Source: Flavobacteriales bacterium (GTDB lineage: Bacteria; Bacteroidota; Bacteroidia; Flavobacteriales_D; Sanyastnellaceae). Taken from it: a DNA stretch of 6,106 nt. Positions 1 to 6,106 of this stretch are shown in pieces (position 1 is the stretch's first letter; the number at the start of each line of letters is the position of its first letter). The notes beneath the pieces were generated by a model. The model saw only the letters and a list, made by a program, of their open reading frames with translations. It searched no databases and was not told the DNA's origin. The DNA is taken from the NCBI GenBank assembly GCA_027488055.1, contig JAIYCK010000336.1, positions 1 to 6,106 of the forward strand, in the 5' to 3' direction. The position numbers were made by a program, and so were the translations under genes.

Positions 1-1769
1 CTTTGGATGTCCTTCTCACTCTTCTCAATGGAGCTGCGCAACTTCTTACGGAGCTTCTCGCGCTCTTTCTCTTCATCACGAGAAAATGAAGCCGAACTTT
101 CATTCGGCACTATCACTGGTTCCGCTTTCTTTTTTACAGCTTTTTCAAATTGCGCAATGGATGCTGCCCGCTTCTCTTTCAAGAAATCCAACACATTGCC
201 TTCCCAAACTTTCAAACGATCGGGCATGATCTCGTACACAATTTTGGTGAGCCCATCCAAGAAATCACGATCATGGGATACCACCAGCATAGTGCCATCG
301 TATTTCAATAAGGCCTGTTTCAAGACTTCCTTGCTCGCCAAGTCCAAGTGATTGGTGGGTTCATCCAGCACCAAAAAGTTGTATGGCTGCAACAACAATT
401 TACACATGGCCAAACGTGCTTTCTCTCCCCCACTGAGGACCTTTACTTTTTTGTCAATGTCGTCGCCACTGAACAAAAAAGCACCCAACAAAGAACGAAT
501 GCTCTTTCGAATATCGCCCACAGCCTCGTCATCGATGGTTTGGAAAACCGTCTTTTCGCCGTCTAAAATATCTGCCTGATTTTGGGCATAATACCCCACA
601 CTTACTCCATGTCCCTTGATCATTTGGCCGTCATGTTCCTCGCTACCCATAATCATCCGAATCATGGTCGATTTACCAACACCATTTTTACCCAAAAGCG
701 CAATTTTCTCACCGCGCACAATTTCCATCTCCACACCGTTAAATAAACGAAGATTGCCATAAGCTTTGCCCAATTGCTCACCACGCATTATGACCTTGCC
801 TGCATGAGGGGCAGGTGGAAATTGAATTCTCACTTTCGTGCCATCGAACTCATCAACTTCCACTTTATCGAGCTTTTCCAATTTGCGAATCAAGGTTTGC
901 GCAAAAGCGGCCTTGTCCTTTTTTGCCCTGAATTTGTCAATCAGTTTTTGAGTATCCTCAATGTATTTCTGCTGATTCTTTGCTTCACGTTCTTGACGTT
1001 CTATTTCATCTTGTCGTTGAACGATATACTTCGAATACGAAAACTTGTAATCATACACCGTCGATTTCGAAATTTCAATTGTGCGTGTTGTTACATTGTC
1101 TAGGAAGGTTCTATCGTGGGAGATTAATACAATGGCTCCTGGATAGTCAACTAGGAATGTCTCCAACCATTCAATGCTTTCAATATCCAAGTGATTGGTG
1201 GGCTCATCGAGTAACAACAAGTCTGGATTTTGCAATAGAATTTTTCCTAATTCTACACGCATCTTCCAACCTCCGCTGAATTCTTTCATTGGACGTTTTA
1301 GATCTGGCGAAGTGAATCCCAATCCTTTTAATACCTTTTCAATTTTTTCCTCGACATTGGCAGAGCCTATTAAATCGAGACGATGCGATGCCGCTTCCAA
1401 TTGATCCAATTTATTTGAGTAGTCATCAGAGGTATAGTCCTCATGCACGGCAATATCATTGCCCAATTGTTCGATCAAGGCTTTGAGTTCTTGTACTTCA
1501 CTAAAAGCAGATTTAGCTTCCTCGTAAACCGCCGCATCCTCATTGTGATGCATTTCTTGAGGCAAGTAACCCACACTTGTGCCTCTCGCAAAGGCGATTG
1601 AGCCTTCATTGGGCTTTTGGATACCAGCAAGGGTTTTCAGCATGGTCGACTTTCCTGCACCATTCTTTCCCACCAAACCAATACGGTCGCGAGGTCCAAT
1701 GAAAAAACCAATTTTCGAAAACAACGTGCGCGAGCCAAAATAGATGCTCAAATTACCAACAGTTACCAT
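1..1769 (-). CDS. ABC-F family ATPase with two ABC domains (C-terminal end cut by window)
   Basis: Soluble ABC-F protein, a family that binds the ribosome E site and acts on stalled or antibiotic-bound ribosomes; it has no membrane domain and is not a transporter. The frame is open from the ATG at 1769 to the window edge, 589 complete codons. Domain 1 has Walker A GKNGAGKST (residues 34-42), signature FSGGW (164-168), Walker B with Asp188-Glu189 in LLDEPTNHLD, and H-loop His218. A charged linker (about 235-330, with RAKKDKAAFAQ) is the tRNA-facing arm region. Domain 2 has GKNGVGKST (360-368), LSGGEKAR (445-452), Asp469-Glu470 and His499. Residues after about 540 are Lys/Glu-rich, matching the start of the usual C-terminal coiled coil; some tens of residues are probably missing. 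The linker and FSGGW motif look closest to YheS-like members, but EttA/Uup-type naming is not secure. No Shine-Dalgarno sequence precedes the start. A terminator upstream separates it from gldN. Confidence 0.95.
   Translation of the reverse strand, partial: MVTVGNLSIYFGSRTLFSKIGFFIGPRDRIGLVGKNGAGKSTMLKTLAGIQKPNEGSIAFARGTSVGYLPQEMHHNEDAAVYEEAKSAFSEVQELKALIEQLGNDIAVHEDYTSDDYSNKLDQLEAASHRLDLIGSANVEEKIEKVLKGLGFTSPDLKRPMKEFSGGWKMRVELGKILLQNPDLLLLDEPTNHLDIESIEWLETFLVDYPGAIVLISHDRTFLDNVTTRTIEISKSTVYDYKFSYSKYIVQRQDEIERQEREAKNQQKYIEDTQKLIDKFRAKKDKAAFAQTLIRKLEKLDKVEVDEFDGTKVRIQFPPAPHAGKVIMRGEQLGKAYGNLRLFNGVEMEIVRGEKIALLGKNGVGKSTMIRMIMGSEEHDGQMIKGHGVSVGYYAQNQADILDGEKTVFQTIDDEAVGDIRKSIRSLLGAFLFSGDDIDKKVKVLSGGEKARLAMCKLLLQPYNFLVLDEPTNHLDLASKEVLKQALLKYDGTMLVVSHDRDFLDGLTKIVYEIMPDRLKVWEGNVLDFLKEKRAASIAQFEKAVKKKAEPVIVPNESSASFSRDEEKEREKLRKKLRSSIEKSEKDIQ
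343..359. repeat. 17-base direct repeat, copy 1 (ABC-F Walker B, domain 2)
   Basis: The sequence tccaagtgattggtggg is repeated exactly at 1186-1202. Both copies encode the EPTNHLD part of the Walker B region, one in each ATP-binding domain of the same gene. The repeat reflects conservation between duplicated domains and is not a mobile element. The spacing of 843 bases is a multiple of three. Confidence 0.85.
1186..1202. repeat. 17-base direct repeat, copy 2 (ABC-F Walker B, domain 1)
   Basis: Exact partner of the copy at 343-359, in the first ATP-binding domain. Confidence 0.85.
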
Positions 1770-1794
1770 ATGTGCGTTTGCATTTGATCCACAT
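1753..1794 (-). other. Two short overlapping upstream ORFs in the ABC-F leader (speculative)
   Basis: Two ATG codons lie between the predicted promoter and the ABC-F start, both out of frame with it. The first (ATG at 1794) encodes 13 residues, MWIKCKRTYGNCW, and stops at 1753. The second (ATG at 1783) encodes 6 residues, MQTHIW, and stops at 1763. Both end inside the first codons of the ABC-F gene. Neither has a visible ribosome-binding site. Leader peptides control some antibiotic-resistance ABC-F genes by attenuation, which is why they are recorded; such short ORFs also arise easily by chance. Confidence 0.2.
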
Positions 1795-1809
1795 TTTCAA
1801 ATGCGGCTG

Positions 1810-1840
1810 CAAAATTACCGCTTCCTTGTCGTTGTGCAAA
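1810..1840 (-). promoter_or_regulatory. Bacteroidota-type promoter for the ABC-F gene
   Basis: On the minus strand TTTG (1840-1837) is followed by 19 bases and then TAATTTTG (1817-1810). This matches the Bacteroidota housekeeping sigma consensus, TTTG then TAnnTTTG about 19 bases apart, without mismatch. Transcription would begin near 1802-1806, giving a leader of roughly 35 bases before the ATG at 1769. It lies downstream of the gldN terminator, as expected for an independent transcription unit. I found no matching TAnnTTTG box in the gldK-gldL or gldL-gldM gaps. Confidence 0.7.
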
Positions 1841-1875
1841 GGAGAATCTTTGTGCAATTGCTATGGCTCAATCAA

Positions 1876-1907
1876 ATAAAAAAGGCTCACTAATAAGTGA
1901 GCCTTTT
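1876..1907 (-). terminator. Intrinsic terminator after gldN
   Basis: A perfect 12-bp inverted repeat (1880-1891 with 1896-1907) surrounds a 4-base loop. Read on the minus strand the stem is AAAAGGCTCACT then AGTGAGCCTTTT, and it runs into TTTTTTATTTGAT, a good U tract. It starts 20 bases after the gldN stop codon, so it should end the gldK-gldL-gldM-gldN transcript. Its strong side faces the minus strand; the plus-strand side has only TTTTAATAT, so any bidirectional activity would be weaker. Confidence 0.9.
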
Positions 1908-1927
1908 AATATCAAAATCCTGCAATA

Positions 1928-2779
1928 TCAATAATGCCATAGATCGTGTTCCATGATGAACAAATCGTTCTTGATTTTTTCACTTTCTAGCAAAGCGTCA
2001 ATACCCTTTGCATAGGAATCAATACCGCGATCGTATACGTTATCTTCTTTGATAATGTAACTAGTGAACCTTCTCAATTGGAACAATTGATCAAAGGTCA
2101 TTTGTTGGGAATTGTTATGTGAATTGAACACATCGAAATTGTTGAAGATGTAACGGCACTCAGGATAGTAGAGCCAAAAAAGCTCTTTGGTACCTTTGAT
2201 TTCGCCAGACTCATTGCGTTTCAAAACCACAGGTGCGATACCAATGATTCTTACATAACGTTCTGAGCGCTGCTTATCAAACAACCAGTCTTCCTTAAGT
2301 TCATAGGCCACTACGTCTTGTGAACTGATGGGTTCTACAGACCGCACTTCTTTCTTCTCGCCTGTTTCGAGATCCTCCGTATAACGAATGACCACAGGAT
2401 TCAGGATAGAATCAAGTTCTTCCTTTTCCATTTGATAACGAAATTCATCGTCATCTTGTGTTGGACCAAGGCTGTATGCAGTGATCGATCCTTCTTCTGT
2501 CAAACCATAACGAATCACATCAAAAAGGCTCTTTCTTCCAACGATTTCATCGATGGGATAATAGAGATCTTGATTCATTTTCTGACGCAAGTCGATCATT
2601 TGCCACATGCGGCGGGCCCACAATACGTCAGCTTCACGCAAATTGGGGTATGCGATCACTTTACGAGTTGGATTGTGCTCACGCACATATGCACCATCAA
2701 GTACGGTTTGCTCTTGCGCCTGTGCTGCTATGGAAAGCAACATGGTGGCTAGCACGATGAAACGATTTTTTCTTGTCAT
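1928..2779 (-). CDS. gldN: GldN (PorN family), periplasmic ring component of the T9SS
   Basis: GldN pairs with the lipoprotein GldK to form the periplasmic ring under the outer membrane that receives torque from the GldL-GldM motor. The 283-residue product starts MTRKNRF, followed by a hydrophobic stretch and AAQA at 18-21, a clear Sec signal peptide with likely cleavage after Ala21. Family-like stretches are the Trp/Arg-rich segment around 52-69 (VLWARRMWQ), WLFDKQRSE near 165, RIIGIAP at 177-183, and LFWLYYPECR at 200-209. The length is slightly short of my recollection for this family (around 300 or more). The ATG at 2779 is preferred over an in-frame TTG nine bases upstream (2788), because it puts the charged residues directly before the hydrophobic core. 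Only 19 bases separate it from the gldM stop, so the two are surely co-transcribed. A terminator follows. Confidence 0.95.
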   Translation of the reverse strand: MTRKNRFIVLATMLLSIAAQAQEQTVLDGAYVREHNPTRKVIAYPNLREADVLWARRMWQMIDLRQKMNQDLYYPIDEIVGRKSLFDVIRYGLTEEGSITAYSLGPTQDDDEFRYQMEKEELDSILNPVVIRYTEDLETGEKKEVRSVEPISSQDVVAYELKEDWLFDKQRSERYVRIIGIAPVVLKRNESGEIKGTKELFWLYYPECRYIFNNFDVFNSHNNSQQMTFDQLFQLRRFTSYIIKEDNVYDRGIDSYAKGIDALLESEKIKNDLFIMEHDLWHY

Positions 2780-2798
2780 GATATGCAATGATTAATGC

Positions 2799-4529
2799 TT
2801 AGTTCAATTTCAATGTAATCGGCGAAAGCTTTCGGGTTGTACCGTCTGGCATTTTACAAATTACATTTTCGATGAATATCTTGTCACCCGTTTTGGACGC
2901 TTTGATGGCTGCTGAAGCATCGCCATTGATGTTGGCGCTGTTACAAGCATATTCCTTCAACTTACCACCACTGCTGATGGTGATCATCCACGACTGAATG
3001 GATGCTGTGACTGGAAAGTCAAAGTTGTCCATTGCAGCGCGCAAACCTGCTGCCACACCCGCATCACCTTTAGAGATCACTTGATCACTTGGGCGTTTAC
3101 CACCAAACGATGGAATTGGATCTGGAATAGGTTTAACACGGAATTCTTTGGTACCCATGTCGGTTTGTTGACCATTGATTTCAGCAGTTACACTGATCTT
3201 AGCCGTCGCACCTGCACTTGGTTTCACATTCCATTCCCCATCGGAAATTTTGGTGAAGCTTTCACAACCTTCGCAACGCGGTTGCATTTGATTGGGAGAA
3301 ACACCAGGAACAGAAATTTCAACAGGATTGTCCAAACCACGGTAGAACACATTCATTTGCTTAGGTGAAACCACCAAAGCAGGCTGCCCTACTGTGAACG
3401 GAGGAATGTAGTAGTTCAAGAACTCTTCTTTTCCATTTTTCAAATAGCTGATTTGTCCTTTGTAACCGTGTTGTCCAAGGGTCAAGCCACCTGTATTAAC
3501 GGTGAAAATACATTTACCATCTGGACCTGCCGCAATTCCGCCTCCACTAGCTCCTGAGCCAATAGAGACCTCAGTTGGCATTGGACCAGAGTATTCACCA
3601 CCTGGGTAAATTTTGGTTGTGCTATTCTTGTTATAAGCAGCCAAGTAAATCTCCGCCTTGAATTCATCACCTTTCAATACATACGACTGCATTGGAACCG
3701 CAGCCACTGTAACGTCCGTGAATTTCATATCGGTTGCATTGATTTTTCCAGCCAATTCAGAAAGAATGTTGGCTTTGGTATTCAATACGTCGGTTTGAAT
3801 CTTCGAAACAGTTGCAATTACTGCTGCCAAAGGAGAGTGGAAGAATTTGTTTACTTCCCATGATTCTTCTTTTCCTTCAACGTCTTTTTGCAAGCCAAAA
3901 GAGAACGTTGTATTGATGGACGAGATCAAATTTTCGCTCAATGTTTGCTCAGCACCCGTAATGTCCGTCACCTTGATTCCTTTCATGTCGTTGGCAAAAG
4001 CTTCCAACTTTGATCTCAATTCCCAAGCAGACCAAGCTGTCTGAACAGGAGTTTGAGGGACTGAACCAATCAACATTGTGGTGTTGTTTTGATTTTCGTC
4101 TGGTTTAGAAACTTTTTTCTTGCCACCTTCATCGAGGGCTTCAGGGCCAATGAGGTCAATAGCCTTTTCGCCATTCATGAACTTTTCCCATCCGTCGCCT
4201 GTAGGACTTCCGGTCATAGAGGCTGCCATTACGTGGGCCTTGAATTGTTCGATGTATTTCACCAATTCCATTGATTTGGCCTCTACCTCTTCGGCTTTCG
4301 CCAAATAAGGAACAGCCTTTTCTTTGTCCTCGGCTTTGACATTGCGCAAACCTTCCAAGGTAGCCATGGATTTGGTTTGAATAATATCACACGTTGTCAA
4401 TTGTGCATGGTTGATCTGCAAAAACGCATTGAGTACGTCTTTGGAGATGTTCATCGCCAAGAGAGCGGTGAGTACCAAGTACATCATACCGATCATCTTC
4501 TGCCTGGGGGTTTCCTTTCCGCCTGCCAT
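2799..4529 (-). CDS. gldM: GldM (PorM family), periplasm-spanning rotor shaft of the T9SS motor
   Basis: GldM is anchored by one N-terminal helix inside the GldL pentamer and, as a dimer, spans the periplasm to the GldK-GldN ring, transmitting proton-driven rotation. The 576-residue product begins MAGGKETPRQK with the conserved Arg9, followed by the single membrane helix (about 13-30, GMMYLVLTALLAMNIS) and the family's SKDVLNAF motif. A helical first domain is followed by beta-rich periplasmic domains: AAYNKN-type strands near 295, GVSP near 410, and the C-terminal domain from about 465 (PSFGGKRPSDQVISKGD) to the end. It is longer than the best-studied members (about 515 residues, from memory), with a polar segment near 125-150 (EGGKKKVSKPDENQNN) as a likely extra loop. 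Cysteines are at 47, 340, 419, 422, 529 and 558, including a CEGC pair. The gene starts 65 bases after gldL. Confidence 0.97.
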   Translation of the reverse strand: MAGGKETPRQKMIGMMYLVLTALLAMNISKDVLNAFLQINHAQLTTCDIIQTKSMATLEGLRNVKAEDKEKAVPYLAKAEEVEAKSMELVKYIEQFKAHVMAASMTGSPTGDGWEKFMNGEKAIDLIGPEALDEGGKKKVSKPDENQNNTTMLIGSVPQTPVQTAWSAWELRSKLEAFANDMKGIKVTDITGAEQTLSENLISSINTTFSFGLQKDVEGKEESWEVNKFFHSPLAAVIATVSKIQTDVLNTKANILSELAGKINATDMKFTDVTVAAVPMQSYVLKGDEFKAEIYLAAYNKNSTTKIYPGGEYSGPMPTEVSIGSGASGGGIAAGPDGKCIFTVNTGGLTLGQHGYKGQISYLKNGKEEFLNYYIPPFTVGQPALVVSPKQMNVFYRGLDNPVEISVPGVSPNQMQPRCEGCESFTKISDGEWNVKPSAGATAKISVTAEINGQQTDMGTKEFRVKPIPDPIPSFGGKRPSDQVISKGDAGVAAGLRAAMDNFDFPVTASIQSWMITISSGGKLKEYACNSANINGDASAAIKASKTGDKIFIENVICKMPDGTTRKLSPITLKLN

Positions 4530-4560
4530 TTCCTTGTTTGTTATTAATGGTTAATGTGTG

Positions 4561-4589
4561 GTTTAACTTCTACAGAGTAGTAGATAAAC
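4561..4589 (-). promoter_or_regulatory. Weak imperfect hairpin between gldL and gldM
   Basis: GTTTA (4561-4565) and CTAC (4570-4573) can pair with GTAG (4580-4583) and TAAAC (4585-4589) around a 6-base loop, leaving an asymmetric internal loop. It lies just after the gldL stop codon. There is no U tract after it, so it is not a terminator. A role in mRNA processing or stability is conceivable, but the structure is weak and may be chance. Confidence 0.2.
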
Positions 4590-4594
4590 GTGCA

Positions 4595-5413
4595 TTATTG
4601 GCGGGCAGTGCCCATTGCATTCAACATATTGCTGTATACGCTATTCAACGATTTCAAATTGCGCGACAACTCAGCGATGTTTTCTTTATATGCTTTTGTA
4701 TCTTCCACAGAATCGGCCAAATTTTTAACCAAAGCTCCCATGTCACCAAACATGGTGCGGGTGGTTTCCAATTCTTTCAATTGCAATTCGTACATGCCGT
4801 TCAAGGCAGTTAGGTTTTCGCTCATCTTTTGAAGGTGAGCACCTGCAGAAGCGCCATCTTTGGCATGATCTGTCAAGCCAGTCAATGTTTCTGAGGCAGC
4901 CTGGTAGGTATCAGCCAATGCGTTTACTTTAACAGAAGCGCCTTTCAATGCTGACGCATAGTCGCTAGAAGCGGCAGCCGATTCTGCAATGTCAGACAAA
5001 TCCTTTGCTTTGTTGCTGAAACTCTTCATGCCTTCACCCAAACTAGCGATCAATTCAGGCTCAATTTTGGCTTCCGCCAACATGTTGTCCAATTGCGCTG
5101 TCAAGCTTCCACCATTGTTGCCACCGCCTCCGATAGCTGTCTTTTTGCCTTTGTTTTGTTCTTTCAAAGAATGCTTTGCCTCATCTGGCAATGCCAATTC
5201 AGGATACACCAATGACCAATCTGGTTCTTCGTGTACTTTTTCGAAAGCAGAGAAGAAGAAGATAAAAGCCTCAATGGTGAGACCAGAGATCAACATCAAA
5301 CTCGCACCTGGCCAGTGTTCAATCTTGAACATCGCACCTACGATTACAATTGCAGCCCCAATACCATAGAGCTTCGCCATAAAACTTTTCCAGCCTTTGC
5401 TTCCGGGTTTCAT
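4595..5413 (-). CDS. gldL: GldL (PorL family), inner-membrane motor stator of the T9SS
   Basis: GldL forms the pentameric proton-driven motor around the GldM helices in the inner membrane. The 272-residue product has a short basic N-terminus and two membrane helices: about 15-29 (LYGIGAAIVIVGAMF) and 37-57 (ASLMLISGLTIEAFIFFF). The family hallmark KIEHWPGA (30-37) lies between them, with Lys30 and His33. Glu48 in the second helix corresponds, by motif, to the proton-pathway glutamate of the Flavobacterium protein; Glu58 of SAFE follows the helix. A Gly/Asn linker (GGGGNNGG, 95-102) then leads into a long Ala/Leu/Glu-rich helical cytoplasmic tail that runs to the C-terminus and is probably coiled coil. 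It is longer than the Flavobacterium protein (about 215) and shorter than Porphyromonas PorL (about 309), lengths from memory. The start is ATG with an A-rich leader and no clear Shine-Dalgarno sequence. Confidence 0.97.
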   Translation of the reverse strand: MKPGSKGWKSFMAKLYGIGAAIVIVGAMFKIEHWPGASLMLISGLTIEAFIFFFSAFEKVHEEPDWSLVYPELALPDEAKHSLKEQNKGKKTAIGGGGNNGGSLTAQLDNMLAEAKIEPELIASLGEGMKSFSNKAKDLSDIAESAAASSDYASALKGASVKVNALADTYQAASETLTGLTDHAKDGASAGAHLQKMSENLTALNGMYELQLKELETTRTMFGDMGALVKNLADSVEDTKAYKENIAELSRNLKSLNSVYSNMLNAMGTARQ

Positions 5414-5443
5414 AAATTTAACTTGTTTGTTGGTTGTTACTTG

Positions 5444-5490
5444 GTTTAAAAAAACTTGCGGTTATAAAATACAGGCATCTTGCAGATACC
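5444..5490 (-). promoter_or_regulatory. Transcript-oriented hairpin and T-rich tract between gldK and gldL
   Basis: Read on the minus strand, GGTATCT (5490-5484), loop GCA, and AGATGCC (5480-5474) form a 7-bp stem beginning 6 bases after the gldK stop. One pair is G-U in the minus-strand RNA but would be a C-A mismatch in a plus-strand RNA, so the fold favours the operon transcript. TGTATTTTAT follows immediately and a run of seven T lies at 5454-5448. The stem is too short for a strong terminator. It could be a partial terminator, a processing site or a 3'-end stabiliser that sets the gldK to gldL ratio. Confidence 0.4.
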
Positions 5491-5496
5491 AATCGA

Positions 5497-6106
5497 TTAT
5501 TCATTGTTAAAGTCTTCAGGCGCTACATTCTTACCACGTCCGAGGTAAGACATCACACAACGGAATCCAATGTATGATTTGGCAGTATCCTGATATTCAT
5601 ATGAACGAGTTCCTGTTTGGATAAAATATCCAATGTCTTTCCAGCTTCCACCACGAATGACCTTGCGTTTCATGGATGGGGGATCTGTTTCAAGGGCACG
5701 ATAGTCATACTCAGAGCTCATGTCATGAGTGAATTCGTACACCGATTCATCATATGCAGTGTTGGTCCATTCGGCCACATTGCCTGCCATGCAGAACAAG
5801 CCATAGTCATTGGCACTGTAAGAAGCGATTGGTACTGTATAGCATCCATTATCTTCTACATAGTCACCACGCATCGGCTTGAAGTTGGCCAACGGACATC
5901 CGAGGTTGTTACGGATGTAAGGACCTCCCCAAGGATAAGGCGACAATTCCAAGCCACCGCGAGATGCAAACTCCCATTCGGCCTCTGAAGGAAGACGGAA
6001 GCGCTGCACGAACGTTTCACCGCTATTGGTTTTGAATTCGTTTAGAATTTGGGTTCTCCATGCACAGAATGCCTGACACTGACCCCACGTCACGCCCACT
6101 ACTGGA
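5497..6106 (-). CDS. gldK: GldK (PorK family), outer-membrane lipoprotein of the T9SS ring, C-terminal part only
   Basis: The last 202 codons are present and the frame stays open to the window edge, so the lipoprotein signal and N-terminal half lie outside. A GTG at 6099 is internal, inside the family motif PVVGVTWGQC. The visible part is a formylglycine-generating-enzyme/sulfatase-modifying fold (FGE-sulfatase family): RLPSEAEWEFASRGG (about 5957-6001), YPWGG, GNVAEWT (about 5767-5787), VIRGGSW (about 5645-5665) and GFRC (about 5555-5566). GldK uses this fold structurally, pairing with GldN in the periplasmic ring. The two catalytic cysteines of true FGE, expected about 16 and 21 residues before GFRC, are replaced by Thr and Gly, consistent with a non-enzymatic role. 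GldJ is a paralogue with the same fold; position directly before gldL identifies this as GldK. The protein ends in a polar tail, PEDFNNE. Confidence 0.93.
   Translation of the reverse strand, partial: PVVGVTWGQCQAFCAWRTQILNEFKTNSGETFVQRFRLPSEAEWEFASRGGLELSPYPWGGPYIRNNLGCPLANFKPMRGDYVEDNGCYTVPIASYSANDYGLFCMAGNVAEWTNTAYDESVYEFTHDMSSEYDYRALETDPPSMKRKVIRGGSWKDIGYFIQTGTRSYEYQDTAKSYIGFRCVMSYLGRGKNVAPEDFNNE

Noticed and set aside
7..1404. Plus-strand ORFs of 60-115 codons opposite the ABC-F gene
   Set aside because: They lie antisense to a continuous frame with all ABC-F motifs, have no recognisable domains, and show the composition expected of shadow translations.
2786..2788. TTG as the gldN start
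   Set aside because: The ATG nine bases downstream gives a more typical signal peptide, and neither start has a Shine-Dalgarno sequence to favour TTG.
2432..2795. Plus-strand ORFs opposite gldN
   Set aside because: Antisense shadows of the GldN frame; no initiation signal or recognisable product.
3081..4308. Plus-strand ORFs and a 62-codon minus-strand ORF inside gldM
   Set aside because: They overlap a clear full-length GldM frame in other frames and lack any family resemblance.
4538..5449. Plus-strand ORFs up to 126 codons opposite gldL
   Set aside because: The longest is antisense to the Ala/Leu/Glu-rich GldL tail, whose biased codons keep the opposite frame open; hydrophobic patches are by-products of that bias.
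5460..5496. Separate gldL promoter (TTG, 18 bases, TATTTTAT)
   Set aside because: The second box lacks the TTTG ending of the Bacteroidota consensus and the sequence overlaps the hairpin; co-transcription from gldK is simpler.
5617..5988. 123-codon plus-strand ORF opposite gldK
   Set aside because: Antisense to the FGE-fold motifs of GldK; no independent support.
6097..6099. GTG as a start codon giving a 200-residue protein
   Set aside because: The frame continues upstream with Val and Pro codons that complete the family motif PVVGVTW, so this is the interior of gldK cut by the window edge.
1..6106. CRISPR arrays, tRNA or rRNA genes, insertion sequences, phage genes or a T9SS cargo signal
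   Set aside because: I found no regular spaced repeats, structural RNA signatures, transposase motifs, terminal inverted repeats or T9SS C-terminal cargo domain; coding density is high and composition is even throughout.

Overview
The window comes from a member of the Bacteroidota. It carries the contiguous gldK-gldL-gldM-gldN cluster, which encodes the core and motor of the type IX secretion system (T9SS) and gliding machinery, a system confined to that phylum and its close relatives. Other signs agree: the starts lack clear Shine-Dalgarno sequences and sit behind A-rich leaders, and the one good promoter candidate matches the Bacteroidota pattern (TTTG, 19 bases, TAATTTTG). I cannot place the organism below phylum level.

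Every gene I can support is on the minus strand, so transcription runs from high to low coordinates. From the right edge these are: the C-terminal part of gldK (5497-6106, cut by the window edge); an 83-base gap with a small transcript-oriented hairpin; gldL (4595-5413); a 65-base gap; gldM (2799-4529); gldN (1928-2779), 19 bases after gldM; a strong intrinsic terminator (1876-1907); a short region with a Bacteroidota-type promoter (1810-1840); and a duplicated-ATPase ABC-F gene (1-1769) whose C-terminal end runs off the left edge.

From established work on the family, GldL and GldM form the inner-membrane rotary motor driven by the proton-motive force. GldM reaches across the periplasm to a ring of GldK (an outer-membrane lipoprotein) and GldN (periplasmic). 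Together they power protein export through the SprA translocon and, in gliding species, surface adhesin movement. The key motor residues are visible here: GldL Lys30, His33 and Glu48 in or near the two membrane helices, and GldM Arg9 just before its single helix. The ABC-F protein is a soluble ribosome-associated ATPase. The terminator and promoter suggest it is a separate transcription unit that merely follows the T9SS operon.

This is mostly a well-known system, not a new one. The points worth a second look are the gldK-gldL intergenic hairpin, two short overlapping upstream ORFs in the ABC-F leader, the longer-than-reference GldL and GldM, and the absence of both catalytic cysteines from the GldK formylglycine-generating-enzyme fold. 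The remaining ORFs on either strand are shadows of these genes.
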